Shown here: one piece after another, positions 25,026-34,658 of the stretch
Layout of the letters: each line of letters begins with the position of its first letter
Position numbering within the stretch: the stretch's first letter is position 1
Program-made: the position numbers and the translations under genes
The notes under the pieces: generated by a model
Told to the model about the DNA's origin: nothing
Databases searched by the model: none
The model's input: the letters and a program-made list of their open reading frames with translations, nothing else
Source of the DNA: Chloroflexota bacterium
GTDB lineage: Bacteria; Chloroflexota; Dehalococcoidia; Lucifugimonadales; UBA3495
NCBI GenBank assembly: GCA_028873965.1
Contig: JAPPMU010000020.1
Location: 1 to 63,996 of the forward strand
Length of the DNA: 63,996 bases
Reading direction: 5' to 3'

Positions 25026-28000
25026 ATGTTACATCGTGGCTATCTCGAAGTCTCGCGACAAGGCAACCTGATGCTTGACCGGCGCGTCCAGCCACTCGAA
25101 ACAAACAATCAACCGTTGCAGAACTTACAGGAGCAATTCTCCAAAATGGCCGCTAGTTTGGAAATCCACGATGTGCTCGACACCGGACAGGTGCAGGTGC
25201 GACTAGTTGAAGCGTCGGGCAACGCGCGGGAAGCAGCGCCGGCAACCTTCGGCATCGACCTCTCCGAGGAGGAACGCGGTGCGTTGGACCGTTATCACAC
25301 GGAGTTCCGGCGCGGGTCGCCGGGCGGAATTGCCCAAATCGAAGCGGTGGAACTCGCCATACGCAACCTGGGGCGACTGCTGTTCGAGTCAGCGTTCCCC
25401 GCGGACAGCGAATCCCGCGAGTTGCTGGACGAGGTGATGGCACGGGAAGAGCGCGGCGTGCTGGCGATCGTGTCCTCGCACCCGGAGTTCATGTCACTGC
25501 CGTGGGAGCTGATGAATGACCCGTCGCTGGGATACTTCATCAACGGATTGGTGGGAGTGGTGCGGCAATCCGCCAGCCACACGCCTGCGGATGATGCGGA
25601 AGTCGCCGAGGAAGACACGCTGAACGTGCTGATGCTTTCGACCAGTCCGTTGGCGTTAGAGGTCCCAAGCGCAGGGTCGTTGCTTCCGGAGCCGGTGGCA
25701 GCCGGCGCAAGCCTGGCTGACGCGACGGTGGCCGCGCTGGAGGGTCTGAACGTTCAGGTGTCTTTGGACAATCCGAGGCCGGCCACGCTGAGCGCCTTGC
25801 AGTATCTCCTGGAGCGCAATCCGAATCATTACCACGTAGCCCATATCGACGGGGCGACCCTGGATGATGGCGGGGCCGTCATCCTGGAGCAGGAAGACGG
25901 CAGTTCCAATGCCGTGGCTGCCTCGGAACTGGGCGGCGCGCTGGCGTCGGGCGGCGTCAACGTGGCGCTGATCTCCGCGGGGGTGCAGGAAGAATTTCCG
26001 CCGCTCACAGCATGGACCGAGGCGGCAATAGCGATGGCCGAGGCCGGCGTCGCGCAGGTGGCAGTCCTGCCGGCTCCGGTGCATCCTGATGCCGCGGACG
26101 GCGCGGTGGGGGCGTTCTACCGACGCATCGCGCAAGGTTACACGGTGGCGGAGTCGGTGGCCTCGATCAGGCGCGCGTTGATGGACACGCCGGAGCGGGT
26201 CACGATGTACGGCCGACGGGTGTTCTGGGATTGGCACCTCCCGTGGGTCTACCAGTCGCGGAGCCACCAGCCACCCGTGATAGCGCAGCACCAACCGGAC
26301 CCGCTGGCTCCGCCCGTGATCCATCCGGAAGAAGCACCCACGGAGGATTTGCAGATTCCGGTAGCCGGGCAGTATGGATTGGTGGGCCGGCAAGCGGAGC
26401 TGCGGCAACTGGAACGAGCGCTGAAGGCGCACTCAGTGGTGCACCTGTCCGGTGACACCGGCGTGGGCAAGACGGAACTGGCGCTGGCGCTGTGCCGGTG
26501 GTTCCTGAAGCCGGCCCGCGTGGCCTACCCGGGCGGCGTATTTTACGCGGCGTTTGAAACGTCGCAGCCGGCTGGCCTGGAGCGGGTGGTCCACGAGATC
26601 GGGACCGCGGTATCGGGGTTGGATTTCGCCGACATGCCGGCCGAACAACAGCGCCGTTGGGTGACGGCGTACCTGCAAGGAAACGCGTCGCTATTGGTGT
26701 GGGACAACCTGGAGAACGTCGCCGGCTTCCCGGACGGGGCTCCCGGCCTGCTAAGCACAGAGGAGCTGCCGGAATTGGCGGCGTTCCTGGCAGAGGCGAC
26801 TACGGGGCCGGTGGGCACGAATGCGCTCTTGTTGGGCAGAAGGGCAGACGAGGATTGGGTTTCCACCCCCCACGCCTCCCTGACGCTTGATGGACTGGCA
26901 GGAGCCGACCGGCTGGCTCTGACCTCCCAGATCATGCACCAAGCGGAGGTTCCGGCCACACGCGTCGACGCGGACTTCTTTGAACTGTTGGGGCTGCTGG
27001 ACGGGCACCCGCTGGCGATGCAAATCGCGATACCGCCCGTGAAGGACGTTCCGGCGGCCGCCGTGGTCAGCGAGATGACGAGGCTCATCGACGGCGGGCC
27101 CGAGGGCGACGAGGCCGGACGACGGACGACGCTGACGGCGGCGATGGAGTATTCGTTCTCACGGATGTCGCGGCGGAACCGGACGCATCTGCCGTTCCTG
27201 TCGCTTTTCCAGCGCCGCATCATGCTGGACGTGCTGTCGCACATGACGGAAGAGCGAGCATACGCTCAGATTGTGGGCGACGATCTGACCGCCGGGGCGT
27301 CGCGCAGCTTGCTGTCGCCGGAAGGCGGAATGCAGTCGTCGGGCCGTTCGTATGCGGCGTGCCGAACCATGCTGCGTTCGGCCCATGCCGCCGGGTTCCT
27401 GGAGTCGATTTCGCCCAGCGTTTACCAGATCAACCCGTCGATGCCGTGGTTCCTGGGGCGGAAGCTGGGTCGGCAGGTGTCCGGCAACGGAATACGGCAG
27501 CTGGAAATGGAGTTTGTCCGTGTTTACGCCGACACTGCGGATTACTTTATGGAAAGCCTGTACGAAAACCAGGATACCGGCGTCACCGCGGTGCTGGCGG
27601 AAGAGGGCAACCTGACGCAGGCGCTGGGGTTGGCGCTTGAATACCAGCAGTGGGACAACGCGCAGATACTGTTCCAACCCCTGGCGCAGGTTTACCGGAT
27701 GCAGAAACGGTTCCCGGAGCTGCGGCGGCTGCGCGGGCAACTGCTGGATACCATCGGGCACACCGCCGGCGAAGCGGAAGGCAACGGCGCCATCGAGTTC
27801 TGGCAATACCTTCTGGGGACGGACGCGATGGAATCGGTGGAACGGATGGACCTGGAACGGGCGGACCTGTTCAACCGGCAACTGCTCGACTACCTGTTGG
27901 AGCAGCCGGACGGAGAGATGGACCCGCGAACCGCGGCCGTCTACCACCAGAACGGGCTGATCGCGACGCGCCGGGGGCAATATGACACCGCCTCCGAGTG

Positions 28001-28901
28001 GCTGGAGCGCGGACTGGAAATCATTGACGGCGGCGAGGACCAGGAGTCGATAGCGGACGCCTGTTTCGCCATCGGGCAGGTGCGACACCACCAGCGCCAG
28101 TACGGGGCCGCCAAGGAGTGGTACTCGCGGGCGCTGGACATCCACCAGCGGCTGCCCGACTACGAGGAAATGGTCAACGACTTCCGGGCCCTGGGATCAG
28201 CATGCCACCTGCGGTTCGAATACGACGAGGCGCGGAGTTGGTACAACCGGGCTCGGGAACTGGTGGAAGACAACCGCGACGAGGAAACGGCGGTTTACAT
28301 TTTCCACTCGCTGGGCACGGTGGACCATTCGGAATACCTGTTCGAGGACGCGCAATCCTGGTACCAGCAGGCACTGGGCCTGAGCGACCGCCTGGGCATG
28401 ACCGAGCAGATGATCGTGGAATTCCATCACCTGGGCACCCTGGCGCAGGCGCGGGGCATTCCGGAAGAGGCGGACGAGTGGCTCCGAGTAGCCATGGAGT
28501 ACCGCGAGGAAATGGGCGACCTGCGCGGCGTGGGCGTGGAGGCGCGGCAGCTGGGAGTGGTTCACCACGAGCAGGGAGACCTGGAGCAGGCCTATTACTG
28601 GTACGACCAAGCGCGTATCGCCTTCGAGAACGTGCGCGACGTGTTGCGGGCGGCGCGGACCTACGGCCAGCTGGGCATGGTCGAGGAGCAGCGGGGCAAC
28701 CTGCCCGACGCCCTGGAATGGGTGGCGCGGACATACCAACTGGTGGCGGACCACCAGCTCCCGATGTTGGTGCAGGTAAAGGCGCACCTGGCCCGGCTGA
28801 AGGAGCAGATGGGCGACGAATCGTTTGACCAATGGTGGCGGGACAACACCGGGGCTGAACCGCCATCAGACCTGGACGTGGATCCCGGCGAAGTCTTCTG
28901 A
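25026..28901 (+). CDS. STAND NTPase with degenerate CHAT domain and TPR repeats
   Basis: The 1291-residue protein has three parts. Residues about 60-400 look like a CHAT (caspase-HetF-associated) domain: SLPWELMNDPSLGYF (158-172), VLMLSTSPLALE, YHVAHIDG (268-275), VALISAGV (about 314-321) and a closing AFYRRIAQGYTVAESVASIRRALM. The expected catalytic GHG is replaced (HIDGATLDD) and the NACxSA cysteine segment reads LISAGVQ, so peptidase activity is probably absent. Residues about 455-720 are an NB-ARC-like STAND ATPase with P-loop GDTGVGKTE (476-484) and Walker B SLLVWDNLENV (about 553-563). Residues about 970-1250 form tetratricopeptide repeats of the (Y/W)-x(n)-A-x-x-W(Y/F)-x-x-A-L type. 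Such proteins sense a ligand through the repeats and oligomerise on ATP binding, often in phage defence or signalling. No ribosome site is obvious before ATG 25026. There is no protease-substrate gene next to it. Confidence 0.8.
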   Translation: MLHRGYLEVSRQGNLMLDRRVQPLETNNQPLQNLQEQFSKMAASLEIHDVLDTGQVQVRLVEASGNAREAAPATFGIDLSEEERGALDRYHTEFRRGSPGGIAQIEAVELAIRNLGRLLFESAFPADSESRELLDEVMAREERGVLAIVSSHPEFMSLPWELMNDPSLGYFINGLVGVVRQSASHTPADDAEVAEEDTLNVLMLSTSPLALEVPSAGSLLPEPVAAGASLADATVAALEGLNVQVSLDNPRPATLSALQYLLERNPNHYHVAHIDGATLDDGGAVILEQEDGSSNAVAASELGGALASGGVNVALISAGVQEEFPPLTAWTEAAIAMAEAGVAQVAVLPAPVHPDAADGAVGAFYRRIAQGYTVAESVASIRRALMDTPERVTMYGRRVFWDWHLPWVYQSRSHQPPVIAQHQPDPLAPPVIHPEEAPTEDLQIPVAGQYGLVGRQAELRQLERALKAHSVVHLSGDTGVGKTELALALCRWFLKPARVAYPGGVFYAAFETSQPAGLERVVHEIGTAVSGLDFADMPAEQQRRWVTAYLQGNASLLVWDNLENVAGFPDGAPGLLSTEELPELAAFLAEATTGPVGTNALLLGRRADEDWVSTPHASLTLDGLAGADRLALTSQIMHQAEVPATRVDADFFELLGLLDGHPLAMQIAIPPVKDVPAAAVVSEMTRLIDGGPEGDEAGRRTTLTAAMEYSFSRMSRRNRTHLPFLSLFQRRIMLDVLSHMTEERAYAQIVGDDLTAGASRSLLSPEGGMQSSGRSYAACRTMLRSAHAAGFLESISPSVYQINPSMPWFLGRKLGRQVSGNGIRQLEMEFVRVYADTADYFMESLYENQDTGVTAVLAEEGNLTQALGLALEYQQWDNAQILFQPLAQVYRMQKRFPELRRLRGQLLDTIGHTAGEAEGNGAIEFWQYLLGTDAMESVERMDLERADLFNRQLLDYLLEQPDGEMDPRTAAVYHQNGLIATRRGQYDTASEWLERGLEIIDGGEDQESIADACFAIGQVRHHQRQYGAAKEWYSRALDIHQRLPDYEEMVNDFRALGSACHLRFEYDEARSWYNRARELVEDNRDEETAVYIFHSLGTVDHSEYLFEDAQSWYQQALGLSDRLGMTEQMIVEFHHLGTLAQARGIPEEADEWLRVAMEYREEMGDLRGVGVEARQLGVVHHEQGDLEQAYYWYDQARIAFENVRDVLRAARTYGQLGMVEEQRGNLPDALEWVARTYQLVADHQLPMLVQVKAHLARLKEQMGDESFDQWWRDNTGAEPPSDLDVDPGEVF

Positions 28902-28969
28902 ACTGGGTTGGCATGGATGGACAGGATTGTCAGAAGCAGGATTTGTCGGATTTGAGAGATTTTCGGGAT

Positions 28970-29137
28970 TAGGGCGTGTCGCCAAATTGAGTTTCCAAGC
29001 GTCAAACCGCTCCATTTCCGTCATTCCCGCGAAAGCGGGAATCCAGAATCCCCGGCTGTGTCAGCACGATTTGGATACGGAAACGCCTGGATTCCTGCTT
29101 CCGCAGGAATGACGAGATAATTTGACGACACGCCCTA
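28970..29137. mobile_element. MITE-like element with 19-bp terminal inverted repeats
   Basis: The 168-bp element starts TAGGGCGTGTCGCCAAATT and ends in the inverse AATTTGACGACACGCCCTA, with one mismatch between the arms. TA at both edges could be a TA target duplication, as in IS630/Tc1-type elements. Two palindrome B copies (29019-29045 and 29088-29112) lie inside. It sits within a CAGGATT-type repeat tract (28915-28969 and 29138-29200) between the STAND and hydrolase genes. It has no coding capacity. Confidence 0.6.
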
Positions 29138-29228
29138 GGACGATTGCACCGGGACTAATTTCGATTCGGCGAATCCTGTCATTCAGCAAAAAGACAAAAG
29201 ACGTTGCGGATTTCCGAGGTGGACTGAA

Positions 29229-31220
29229 ATGGCTCTTACCAAGTTGGACATCAGGACACGACAGCCTTTTGCTGAGGGGCAGGTTTTTGACGACGTGGGA
29301 CGGTACGAGCAGATCGACGGGTTGGCGCACTTCGCGGTGGATCCGCTGCATCCGGACAACGCGGTGATCGCGGACATTGCGCTGGCGCCGCGAAACAACG
29401 ACGGGCTCGTGGAGTTCACGTCCGATTTTAGGATCATCAAGCCGGTGGACAACGACCATGGAAACGGTCGGTTGCTGCTGGACGTGCTGAACCGGGGCAA
29501 GGAACTGGCGCTGAAAAACCTGAACAGCGCTCCCGACGGGCCGCCGGACGCCGACCCGCATCCGGGTAACGGGTTCCTGATGAGACAGGGCTACAGCCTG
29601 GTATGGTGCGGCTGGCAGCACGACGTGCCGGATGCGCCGGGCCTGTTCCGGTGCAACGTGCCGAACGCGCACAACGCCGACGGTTCGCCGGTTGCGGGAA
29701 AGATCGTGGTCTCTTTTCAACCGCTGGCTCACGTTAATAACCAATTCCTTTCGGACCGGGACCACCAGCCGTATCCCACCAACCACCTGGAAAGCTGGGA
29801 TTCCGTACTGACCGTGCAGGAACACGAGGACGCGCCCGAGAGCGTCATCCCGCGCGAACGGTGGGCTTTCGCCCGACTGGTGGATGGCAGGCGCGTGCCG
29901 GACGCCGCGCACGTGACCATGGAAGGCGGATTCGAGGCCGGCAAGGTTTACCGGGTGGTTTACGAGACCTCACACGCTCCGTTGGTCGGGCTGGGCTTGC
30001 TGGCGACGCGGGACATCGTGGCGTGGCTGCGGCATGGGAAAGCGGACGCTGCGGGAACGGCCAATCCGCTGGGCGGAGCACTGGGCCGAGCCTACGCCTA
30101 CGGTCGCAGCCAGAGCGGCCGCTTCCTGCGGCAGATGATCCACCTGGGTCTCAATCGCGACGAAGAAGGCAGGATACTCTTCGAGGGGATGCTGCCGAAC
30201 GTGGCCGGCGGCAAGATGGGCGAGTTCAACGTGCGGTTCGGCCAACCGTCGAGCCTGTCCAACCGGAGCGTGAACAACCTGCCGCCGTTCCTGGATCTGG
30301 AACCGGGCGGAGAAGAGGGCATACTCGCCGAGGTGACCCGCCGGAGCATGGCGCCCAAGGTGATTTACACCAACACCTCCTCGGAGTATTGGGGCGGGCA
30401 CGGAGCGCTGGCCCACATCACGGCCGACGGCACAGATGACGCCGCGCTGCCCGACAACGTGCGTTCCTGGCTGTTCTGCGGGACGCAGCACGGCCCGGCC
30501 AACCTGCCGATTTCCGATACGAACCCGGACACGGGGGCAAGAGGCACGCAGGCGTTGAACTATGTCGACTATCGCCCGCTGATGCGCGCGGCGCTGGTGC
30601 ACCTGGACAATTGGGTTACCCATAACGCCACTCCACCAGCCGATGGGTATCCCCAGTATACGGACGAAACCATCATCGAGGCCGGGGAGTTGGCGGAATT
30701 CTTCCGTGCGCTTCCGGGAGTGGAGTTCCCCGAGCACCACAAGGTAATGCGTCGCCTGGACTTCGGGCCGGACCGAGCGGTGCCAACAGTGATCCCGCCG
30801 GGAGTCGGCGAGGCGTATCCGTCGCTGGTGTCGGCGGTGGATGCCGACGGTAACGAGGTGGGCGGCATCCGGTTGCCGGCCGTCGCGGTGCCCCTGGCAA
30901 CATACACGGGATGGAACGTGCGCCATTCCGACATCGGCGGACCGGGGCAGGTGCTGTCGCCGGGCGGGACCGTGGCTGGCGGGGCCATTCCCTTTGCCGT
31001 GAGCCGTGCGGAGCGGACGGCGTCTGGAGACCCGCGGCCTTCCATCGAAGAGCGGTACGGGTCGCGGGAGGAATACCTGGCGCGGGTGCGCGAGTATGCT
31101 GAGACGCTGGTACAGCAGGGCTATGTCCTCGCGGAGGATGTGGACGTCCTGGTGGGGCAAGGCGCGGAGGTTTACGACGCCATCGTGGGCGTGCAGGAAG
31201 CGGTGGCGGCGGATGACTGA
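29229..31220 (+). CDS. Alpha/beta hydrolase, Abhydrolase_10 domain type
   Basis: The 663-residue product matches the large Abhydrolase_10 proteins common in actinobacteria and Chloroflexota. An N-terminal beta-rich region (about residues 1-250) precedes the hydrolase core. The nucleophile motif is AYAYGRSQSGRFLRQMIHLG (about residues 281-300), of GxSxSG type. The acid and histidine positions are not assigned. The late GGIRLPAVAVPLATYTGWN block (about 544-562) is conserved in the family. No signal peptide is visible, so it is probably cytosolic; the ester or amide substrate is unknown. ATG 29229 is preceded by CGAGGTGGACTGAA. Confidence 0.75.
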   Translation: MALTKLDIRTRQPFAEGQVFDDVGRYEQIDGLAHFAVDPLHPDNAVIADIALAPRNNDGLVEFTSDFRIIKPVDNDHGNGRLLLDVLNRGKELALKNLNSAPDGPPDADPHPGNGFLMRQGYSLVWCGWQHDVPDAPGLFRCNVPNAHNADGSPVAGKIVVSFQPLAHVNNQFLSDRDHQPYPTNHLESWDSVLTVQEHEDAPESVIPRERWAFARLVDGRRVPDAAHVTMEGGFEAGKVYRVVYETSHAPLVGLGLLATRDIVAWLRHGKADAAGTANPLGGALGRAYAYGRSQSGRFLRQMIHLGLNRDEEGRILFEGMLPNVAGGKMGEFNVRFGQPSSLSNRSVNNLPPFLDLEPGGEEGILAEVTRRSMAPKVIYTNTSSEYWGGHGALAHITADGTDDAALPDNVRSWLFCGTQHGPANLPISDTNPDTGARGTQALNYVDYRPLMRAALVHLDNWVTHNATPPADGYPQYTDETIIEAGELAEFFRALPGVEFPEHHKVMRRLDFGPDRAVPTVIPPGVGEAYPSLVSAVDADGNEVGGIRLPAVAVPLATYTGWNVRHSDIGGPGQVLSPGGTVAGGAIPFAVSRAERTASGDPRPSIEERYGSREEYLARVREYAETLVQQGYVLAEDVDVLVGQGAEVYDAIVGVQEAVAADD

Positions 31221-31229
31221 CAGGGCAGA

Positions 31230-31829
31230 ATGAAAGTAGCTAGCATAGATCTGAAACCTGACGTATTTGGCGGCCGCACCAATCGTCCGATTGGAGGAAA
31301 CGTGTTCTTTTTCATCCTGGGGCCCAAATGGCACCTGGACACAGACGGATTCAGAGAACATTGCCGGGAAGTGATTTCAGAAATCACTCAGCGGGACGGA
31401 GTCGTTATGATCGAAGACGGCGAGGCTCCTGTTGCAAGAATGACGCGCTACGTCGAAATACGGGATCCCGCGTATGGCGCCTTCAAAGATGTGAAAATCC
31501 TCGGCAATATTGAAGGTCCGATGCCGGTGGAGTGGTACACCGATCCGAAGATACAGGCTGATGAGGACTGGACGATTGACGGCCCAATGCCTGCGTCCTG
31601 GTTCGCTGACCCTTATGAAGGCCAACCGCCGGAATATCAACATCCGGAGAAAGTTGACGTGTCGATTTTGCGCCGGCACAAATTGCTGACGGTTGACACC
31701 GGGGAATTCATAGCCCAACTGGAGGACATTTTGGTTGCCGTGTCCGAGACCAAGGACGGCAAGGTCATAATCTTCGACGACGAAAATCCTCTCGTTGAGG
31801 TTACACGCTGCAAGGAGAGGGTAATTTGA
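31230..31829 (+). CDS. Antitoxin-like protein with two Phd/YefM-type segments
   Basis: The 199-residue product appears to be an internal duplication. Segment one (about 36-74: DTDGFREHCREVISEI...GEAPVARMTRY) and segment two (about 151-193: DTGEFIAQLEDILVAV...ENPLVEVTRC) each look like the compact Phd/YefM DNA-binding antitoxin fold. Between them lie two copies of a short GPMPxxWxxDP motif (about 95-105 and 117-127), resembling the C-terminal toxin-binding tail of Phd antitoxins. The gene overlaps the PIN-domain toxin gene by three bases (TTGA), giving the usual antitoxin-toxin order. An antitoxin with two folds and two toxin-binding tails is unusual; normal Phd proteins have 70-90 residues. 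Confidence 0.6.
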   Translation: MKVASIDLKPDVFGGRTNRPIGGNVFFFILGPKWHLDTDGFREHCREVISEITQRDGVVMIEDGEAPVARMTRYVEIRDPAYGAFKDVKILGNIEGPMPVEWYTDPKIQADEDWTIDGPMPASWFADPYEGQPPEYQHPEKVDVSILRRHKLLTVDTGEFIAQLEDILVAVSETKDGKVIIFDDENPLVEVTRCKERVI

Positions 31830-32224
31830 CGCTGCTTGACACCAACGCGATCATCTGGTTTTTCACACTCAATGGAAGACTGGGCAGGCGAGCCTACGAG
31901 ATGATTACTACGGCCCGGCGCCGGGGAGAAGCGGCGTTCTCCGCGATGTCAATCTGGGAAATCGGAATGCTATTACAAAAAGGCCGCATTTCAAGAAACA
32001 GAACCGTTACACAATGGCATGAACGACTGCTGGCTGAAGGATTTCACGAAATTCCCGTTACTGGCGTAATCGCCGCCAGGGCAGGTGATTTGCCCGACAT
32101 GCACGGAGACCCTGCCGACCGCATCGTCGTAGCCACCGCTCTGGAAGGACACTTGCTAGTTACTAGCGACGCGCCGATTCTGAACTGGCCGCACCGACTT
32201 GACCGTTTTCCGGCGACGCGCTGA
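31826..32224 (+). CDS. PIN-domain (VapC-like) toxin ribonuclease
   Basis: The 132-residue product has the four acidic positions of PIN nucleases: Asp5 in LLDTNAIIW, Glu about 47 in SIWEIG, Asp about 96-99 in GDPADRIVVATA and Asp about 113 in VTSDAPIL. VapC toxins cleave tRNA or rRNA with Mg2+. Translation starts at TTG 31826, inside the last codons of the antitoxin-like gene, with AAGGAGAGG upstream. The pair thus forms a type II toxin-antitoxin operon. Confidence 0.85.
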   Translation: MTLLDTNAIIWFFTLNGRLGRRAYEMITTARRRGEAAFSAMSIWEIGMLLQKGRISRNRTVTQWHERLLAEGFHEIPVTGVIAARAGDLPDMHGDPADRIVVATALEGHLLVTSDAPILNWPHRLDRFPATR

Positions 32225-32248
32225 ACCAACCACCCAAGGAGCTACGAT

Positions 32249-33091
32249 ATGTCTGTTGGCACTTCCATACCTTTGCCGGCCTACACGCTGGATCCGGCGT
32301 TCATGGCCCGCACCGCCGAGGCGCTGGGCTTCGAGTCAATCTGGTACGCCGAGCACCCGATCCTGCCGGTGAGCAGCGAGAGCCAGTTTCCCTCCGGAGG
32401 GCCGATTCCGTGGACCTACGCCCACTTCGCCGACCCGTACATCGCGTTGGCGCGAGCTTCGGGGGCGACGACCACGATCAAACTGGGAACCGGGATCACG
32501 CTGGTGCCGGAACGCAACCCGTTGATGCTGGCCAAGGAAATCGCAACGCTGGACCGGGTCAGCGGCGGGAGGTTCATGTTTGGCATCGGAGCCGGATGGA
32601 ACCGGGAGGAAACCGAGATCTTCGGCGGCGACTTCGACCACCGCTGGACACAGACGCGGGAAGCGGTGGACGTGATGAAGGAACTGTGGACGAAGGACGA
32701 GGCGGAATTTCACGGCACCTACTATGATTTCCCGCCGGTCAAGTCCAACCCCAAGCCGATCCAGCAGCCTCATCCGCCGGTGATCCTGGGTGGGCTGGCG
32801 CGACGGGTGCTGCAACGCGTAGCCACCTGGGGCGACGGTTGGCTGCCGAACCGGATCACGCCGGCCGAGGTGGAAGAAAGCCGGAAACGGTTGGACGAGT
32901 TGGCACAGGCACGGGGTCGCGACCCCAAATCGCTGAGCATCTCGGTGTACGGCCAGGCTCCGGACGGACAGTTGGTGCAGGACTTCCTCAACGCAGGAGC
33001 CGACCGCGTGGTGGTGCGTCCCGAGCACTGCGAGACTGAAGAGGAGATGTCCGCACAGCTGGAGCGGATGGCAGAAGCGGTCATTCGCTGA
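32249..33091 (+). CDS. LLM-class flavin/F420-dependent oxidoreductase
   Basis: The 280-residue TIM-barrel protein has the luciferase-like signature: EALGFESIWYAEHPILP (about 20-36), KLGTGITLVPERNPLMLAKEIATLD and FMFGIGAGWNREETEIFGGDF (about 110-130). The late GDGWLPNR segment is also typical. Family members use F420H2 or FMNH2 to oxidise or reduce diverse organics and are strongly expanded in SAR202-like Chloroflexota. AAGGAG lies 8 bases upstream of ATG 32249. It is followed 92 bp later by MmgE/PrpD on the same strand. Confidence 0.9.
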   Translation: MSVGTSIPLPAYTLDPAFMARTAEALGFESIWYAEHPILPVSSESQFPSGGPIPWTYAHFADPYIALARASGATTTIKLGTGITLVPERNPLMLAKEIATLDRVSGGRFMFGIGAGWNREETEIFGGDFDHRWTQTREAVDVMKELWTKDEAEFHGTYYDFPPVKSNPKPIQQPHPPVILGGLARRVLQRVATWGDGWLPNRITPAEVEESRKRLDELAQARGRDPKSLSISVYGQAPDGQLVQDFLNAGADRVVVRPEHCETEEEMSAQLERMAEAVIR

Positions 33092-33183
33092 GCGCCGGTC
33101 AAAGGCGACCGCGGGTCGACGGACTGTAGAATAGTCCGCGGCGAGTTGACCGACACACGGGAAGAAGAGAGGTAACGGGGCAT

Positions 33184-34536
33184 ATGGACCGCACCACAGA
33201 GCTGTTAAGCTCCTACGCTTGCAATCTCACCTACGAGGACCTGCCGCCCGAGGTGGTGCATCAAGTCAAGCGAACCGTTGCGGATACGCTGGGCTGTGCG
33301 GTCGGGGGCTACCTGAGCGAGCCGGCCAAGGTGGCCCGCAAGCTGGCCGGAGACGTTACCAGCAAGACCTCGGCCCGGATCCTGGGCACCTACGACCGGT
33401 CGTCGCTGGACATGGCCGGGTTCGCCAACGGGGTCATGGTGCGGTATCTGGACTGCAACGACTCGTACTTCTCGCCCGGCGGGGGGCATCCCAGCGACAT
33501 GATCCCGGCGGCGCTGGCGGTTGGCGACAGCGTGGAGGCGGACGGGCGAACGATCATTACGGCCATCGCCCTGGCATACGAGGCTTTCTGCCGTATCGCC
33601 GACCACGTGCCGGACAACCAGTGGGACCAGGGCGTGCTGAGCGTAATCGGGGCCGCCTGCGCGGCCGGGAAGATCCTGGGGCTCGACGAAGAGCAAATGG
33701 GCCACGCGATTTCCCTGGCAGTAGTCCCCAACGTTCCCCTGCGCGTGACCCGGATGGGAGAGCTTTCGATGTGGAAGGGCTGCGCGGCGGCGGCGGCAAC
33801 GCGGGCCGGCATCTTTGCGGCGCAACTGGCGGCCGAAGGGATGACGGGGCCGTTCGAGCCGTTCGAGGGTCGCAAGGGGTTGTGGGAGCAGGCCATTGGG
33901 TATCCGATCGAGCTTGACGCCATGGGGGGTGACGACGCCCCGTTCCGGATCACGGACACCATCTTCAAGTTCTACCCGTCGCAGATCCACACGCAGGCGC
34001 CCATCGACCTGGCGATTCAGCTACACGAGCGGGCGGATGTCGGCGACATCGCATCGATCAAGATCCAGTCGTACCGATCGGCGGTGAGTAGCGCGTCCAC
34101 CGAGCCGGAGAAATGGGATCCCCAGACCCGCGAAACGGCGGACCACAGCATCCCGTTCCTGGCCGCGGTGGGTCTCAGGGACGGCGAGGTGACGCCGGCC
34201 ACGTTTGCGCCGGATCGCATCGCTGACCCCGGGCTGCGGACAATCATCAACAAGATGCGGATCGACGAAAACGCGGAGTTCACGGAGAGGTATCCTGCCG
34301 AGTACAACTGCCGCATCGAGGTAATCAAGAACAACGGGCAGACCGAGGTGGCGGAAACCAGCTTCCCCAAGGGTCACGGGAAAAATCCGCTGAGCGACGC
34401 CGACGTGGATGCGAAGTTCCGTCGGCTGGCCTGCCCTACGATCACGGATCAGCAGTGCGAACAGGCGCTGGAGTTGATCTGGTCGCTGGAGAACCTGCCG
34501 AATATCCAGGACATATTCGACAGCCTCGTGGTGTAA
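33184..34536 (+). CDS. MmgE/PrpD family protein
   Basis: The 450-residue product matches the 2-methylcitrate dehydratase-like family across its length. Characteristic segments are VKRTVADTLGCAVGGY (about 27-42), ANGVMVRYLDCNDSYF (about 81-96), GGGHPSDMIPAALAVGD and the C-terminal YPAEYNCRIEV. Proven members dehydrate 2-methylcitrate or cis-aconitate-type acids, but most Chloroflexota members have unassigned substrates. ATG 33184 follows AGAGAGGTAACGGGGCAT. No prpB or prpC lies nearby, so a methylcitrate-cycle role is not supported. Confidence 0.85.
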   Translation: MDRTTELLSSYACNLTYEDLPPEVVHQVKRTVADTLGCAVGGYLSEPAKVARKLAGDVTSKTSARILGTYDRSSLDMAGFANGVMVRYLDCNDSYFSPGGGHPSDMIPAALAVGDSVEADGRTIITAIALAYEAFCRIADHVPDNQWDQGVLSVIGAACAAGKILGLDEEQMGHAISLAVVPNVPLRVTRMGELSMWKGCAAAAATRAGIFAAQLAAEGMTGPFEPFEGRKGLWEQAIGYPIELDAMGGDDAPFRITDTIFKFYPSQIHTQAPIDLAIQLHERADVGDIASIKIQSYRSAVSSASTEPEKWDPQTRETADHSIPFLAAVGLRDGEVTPATFAPDRIADPGLRTIINKMRIDENAEFTERYPAEYNCRIEVIKNNGQTEVAETSFPKGHGKNPLSDADVDAKFRRLACPTITDQQCEQALELIWSLENLPNIQDIFDSLVV

Positions 34537-34658
34537 ACGCGGGAGGTTCGGTTCGCGCGGGCCTCACCGACGATTTGTGATCCAAGCAATCCGGGCGGGC
34601 AGTCCGAGCGTATATACTGATAACCAGGAATTGCCGAACCCCTGATAACTTTGGAGGG

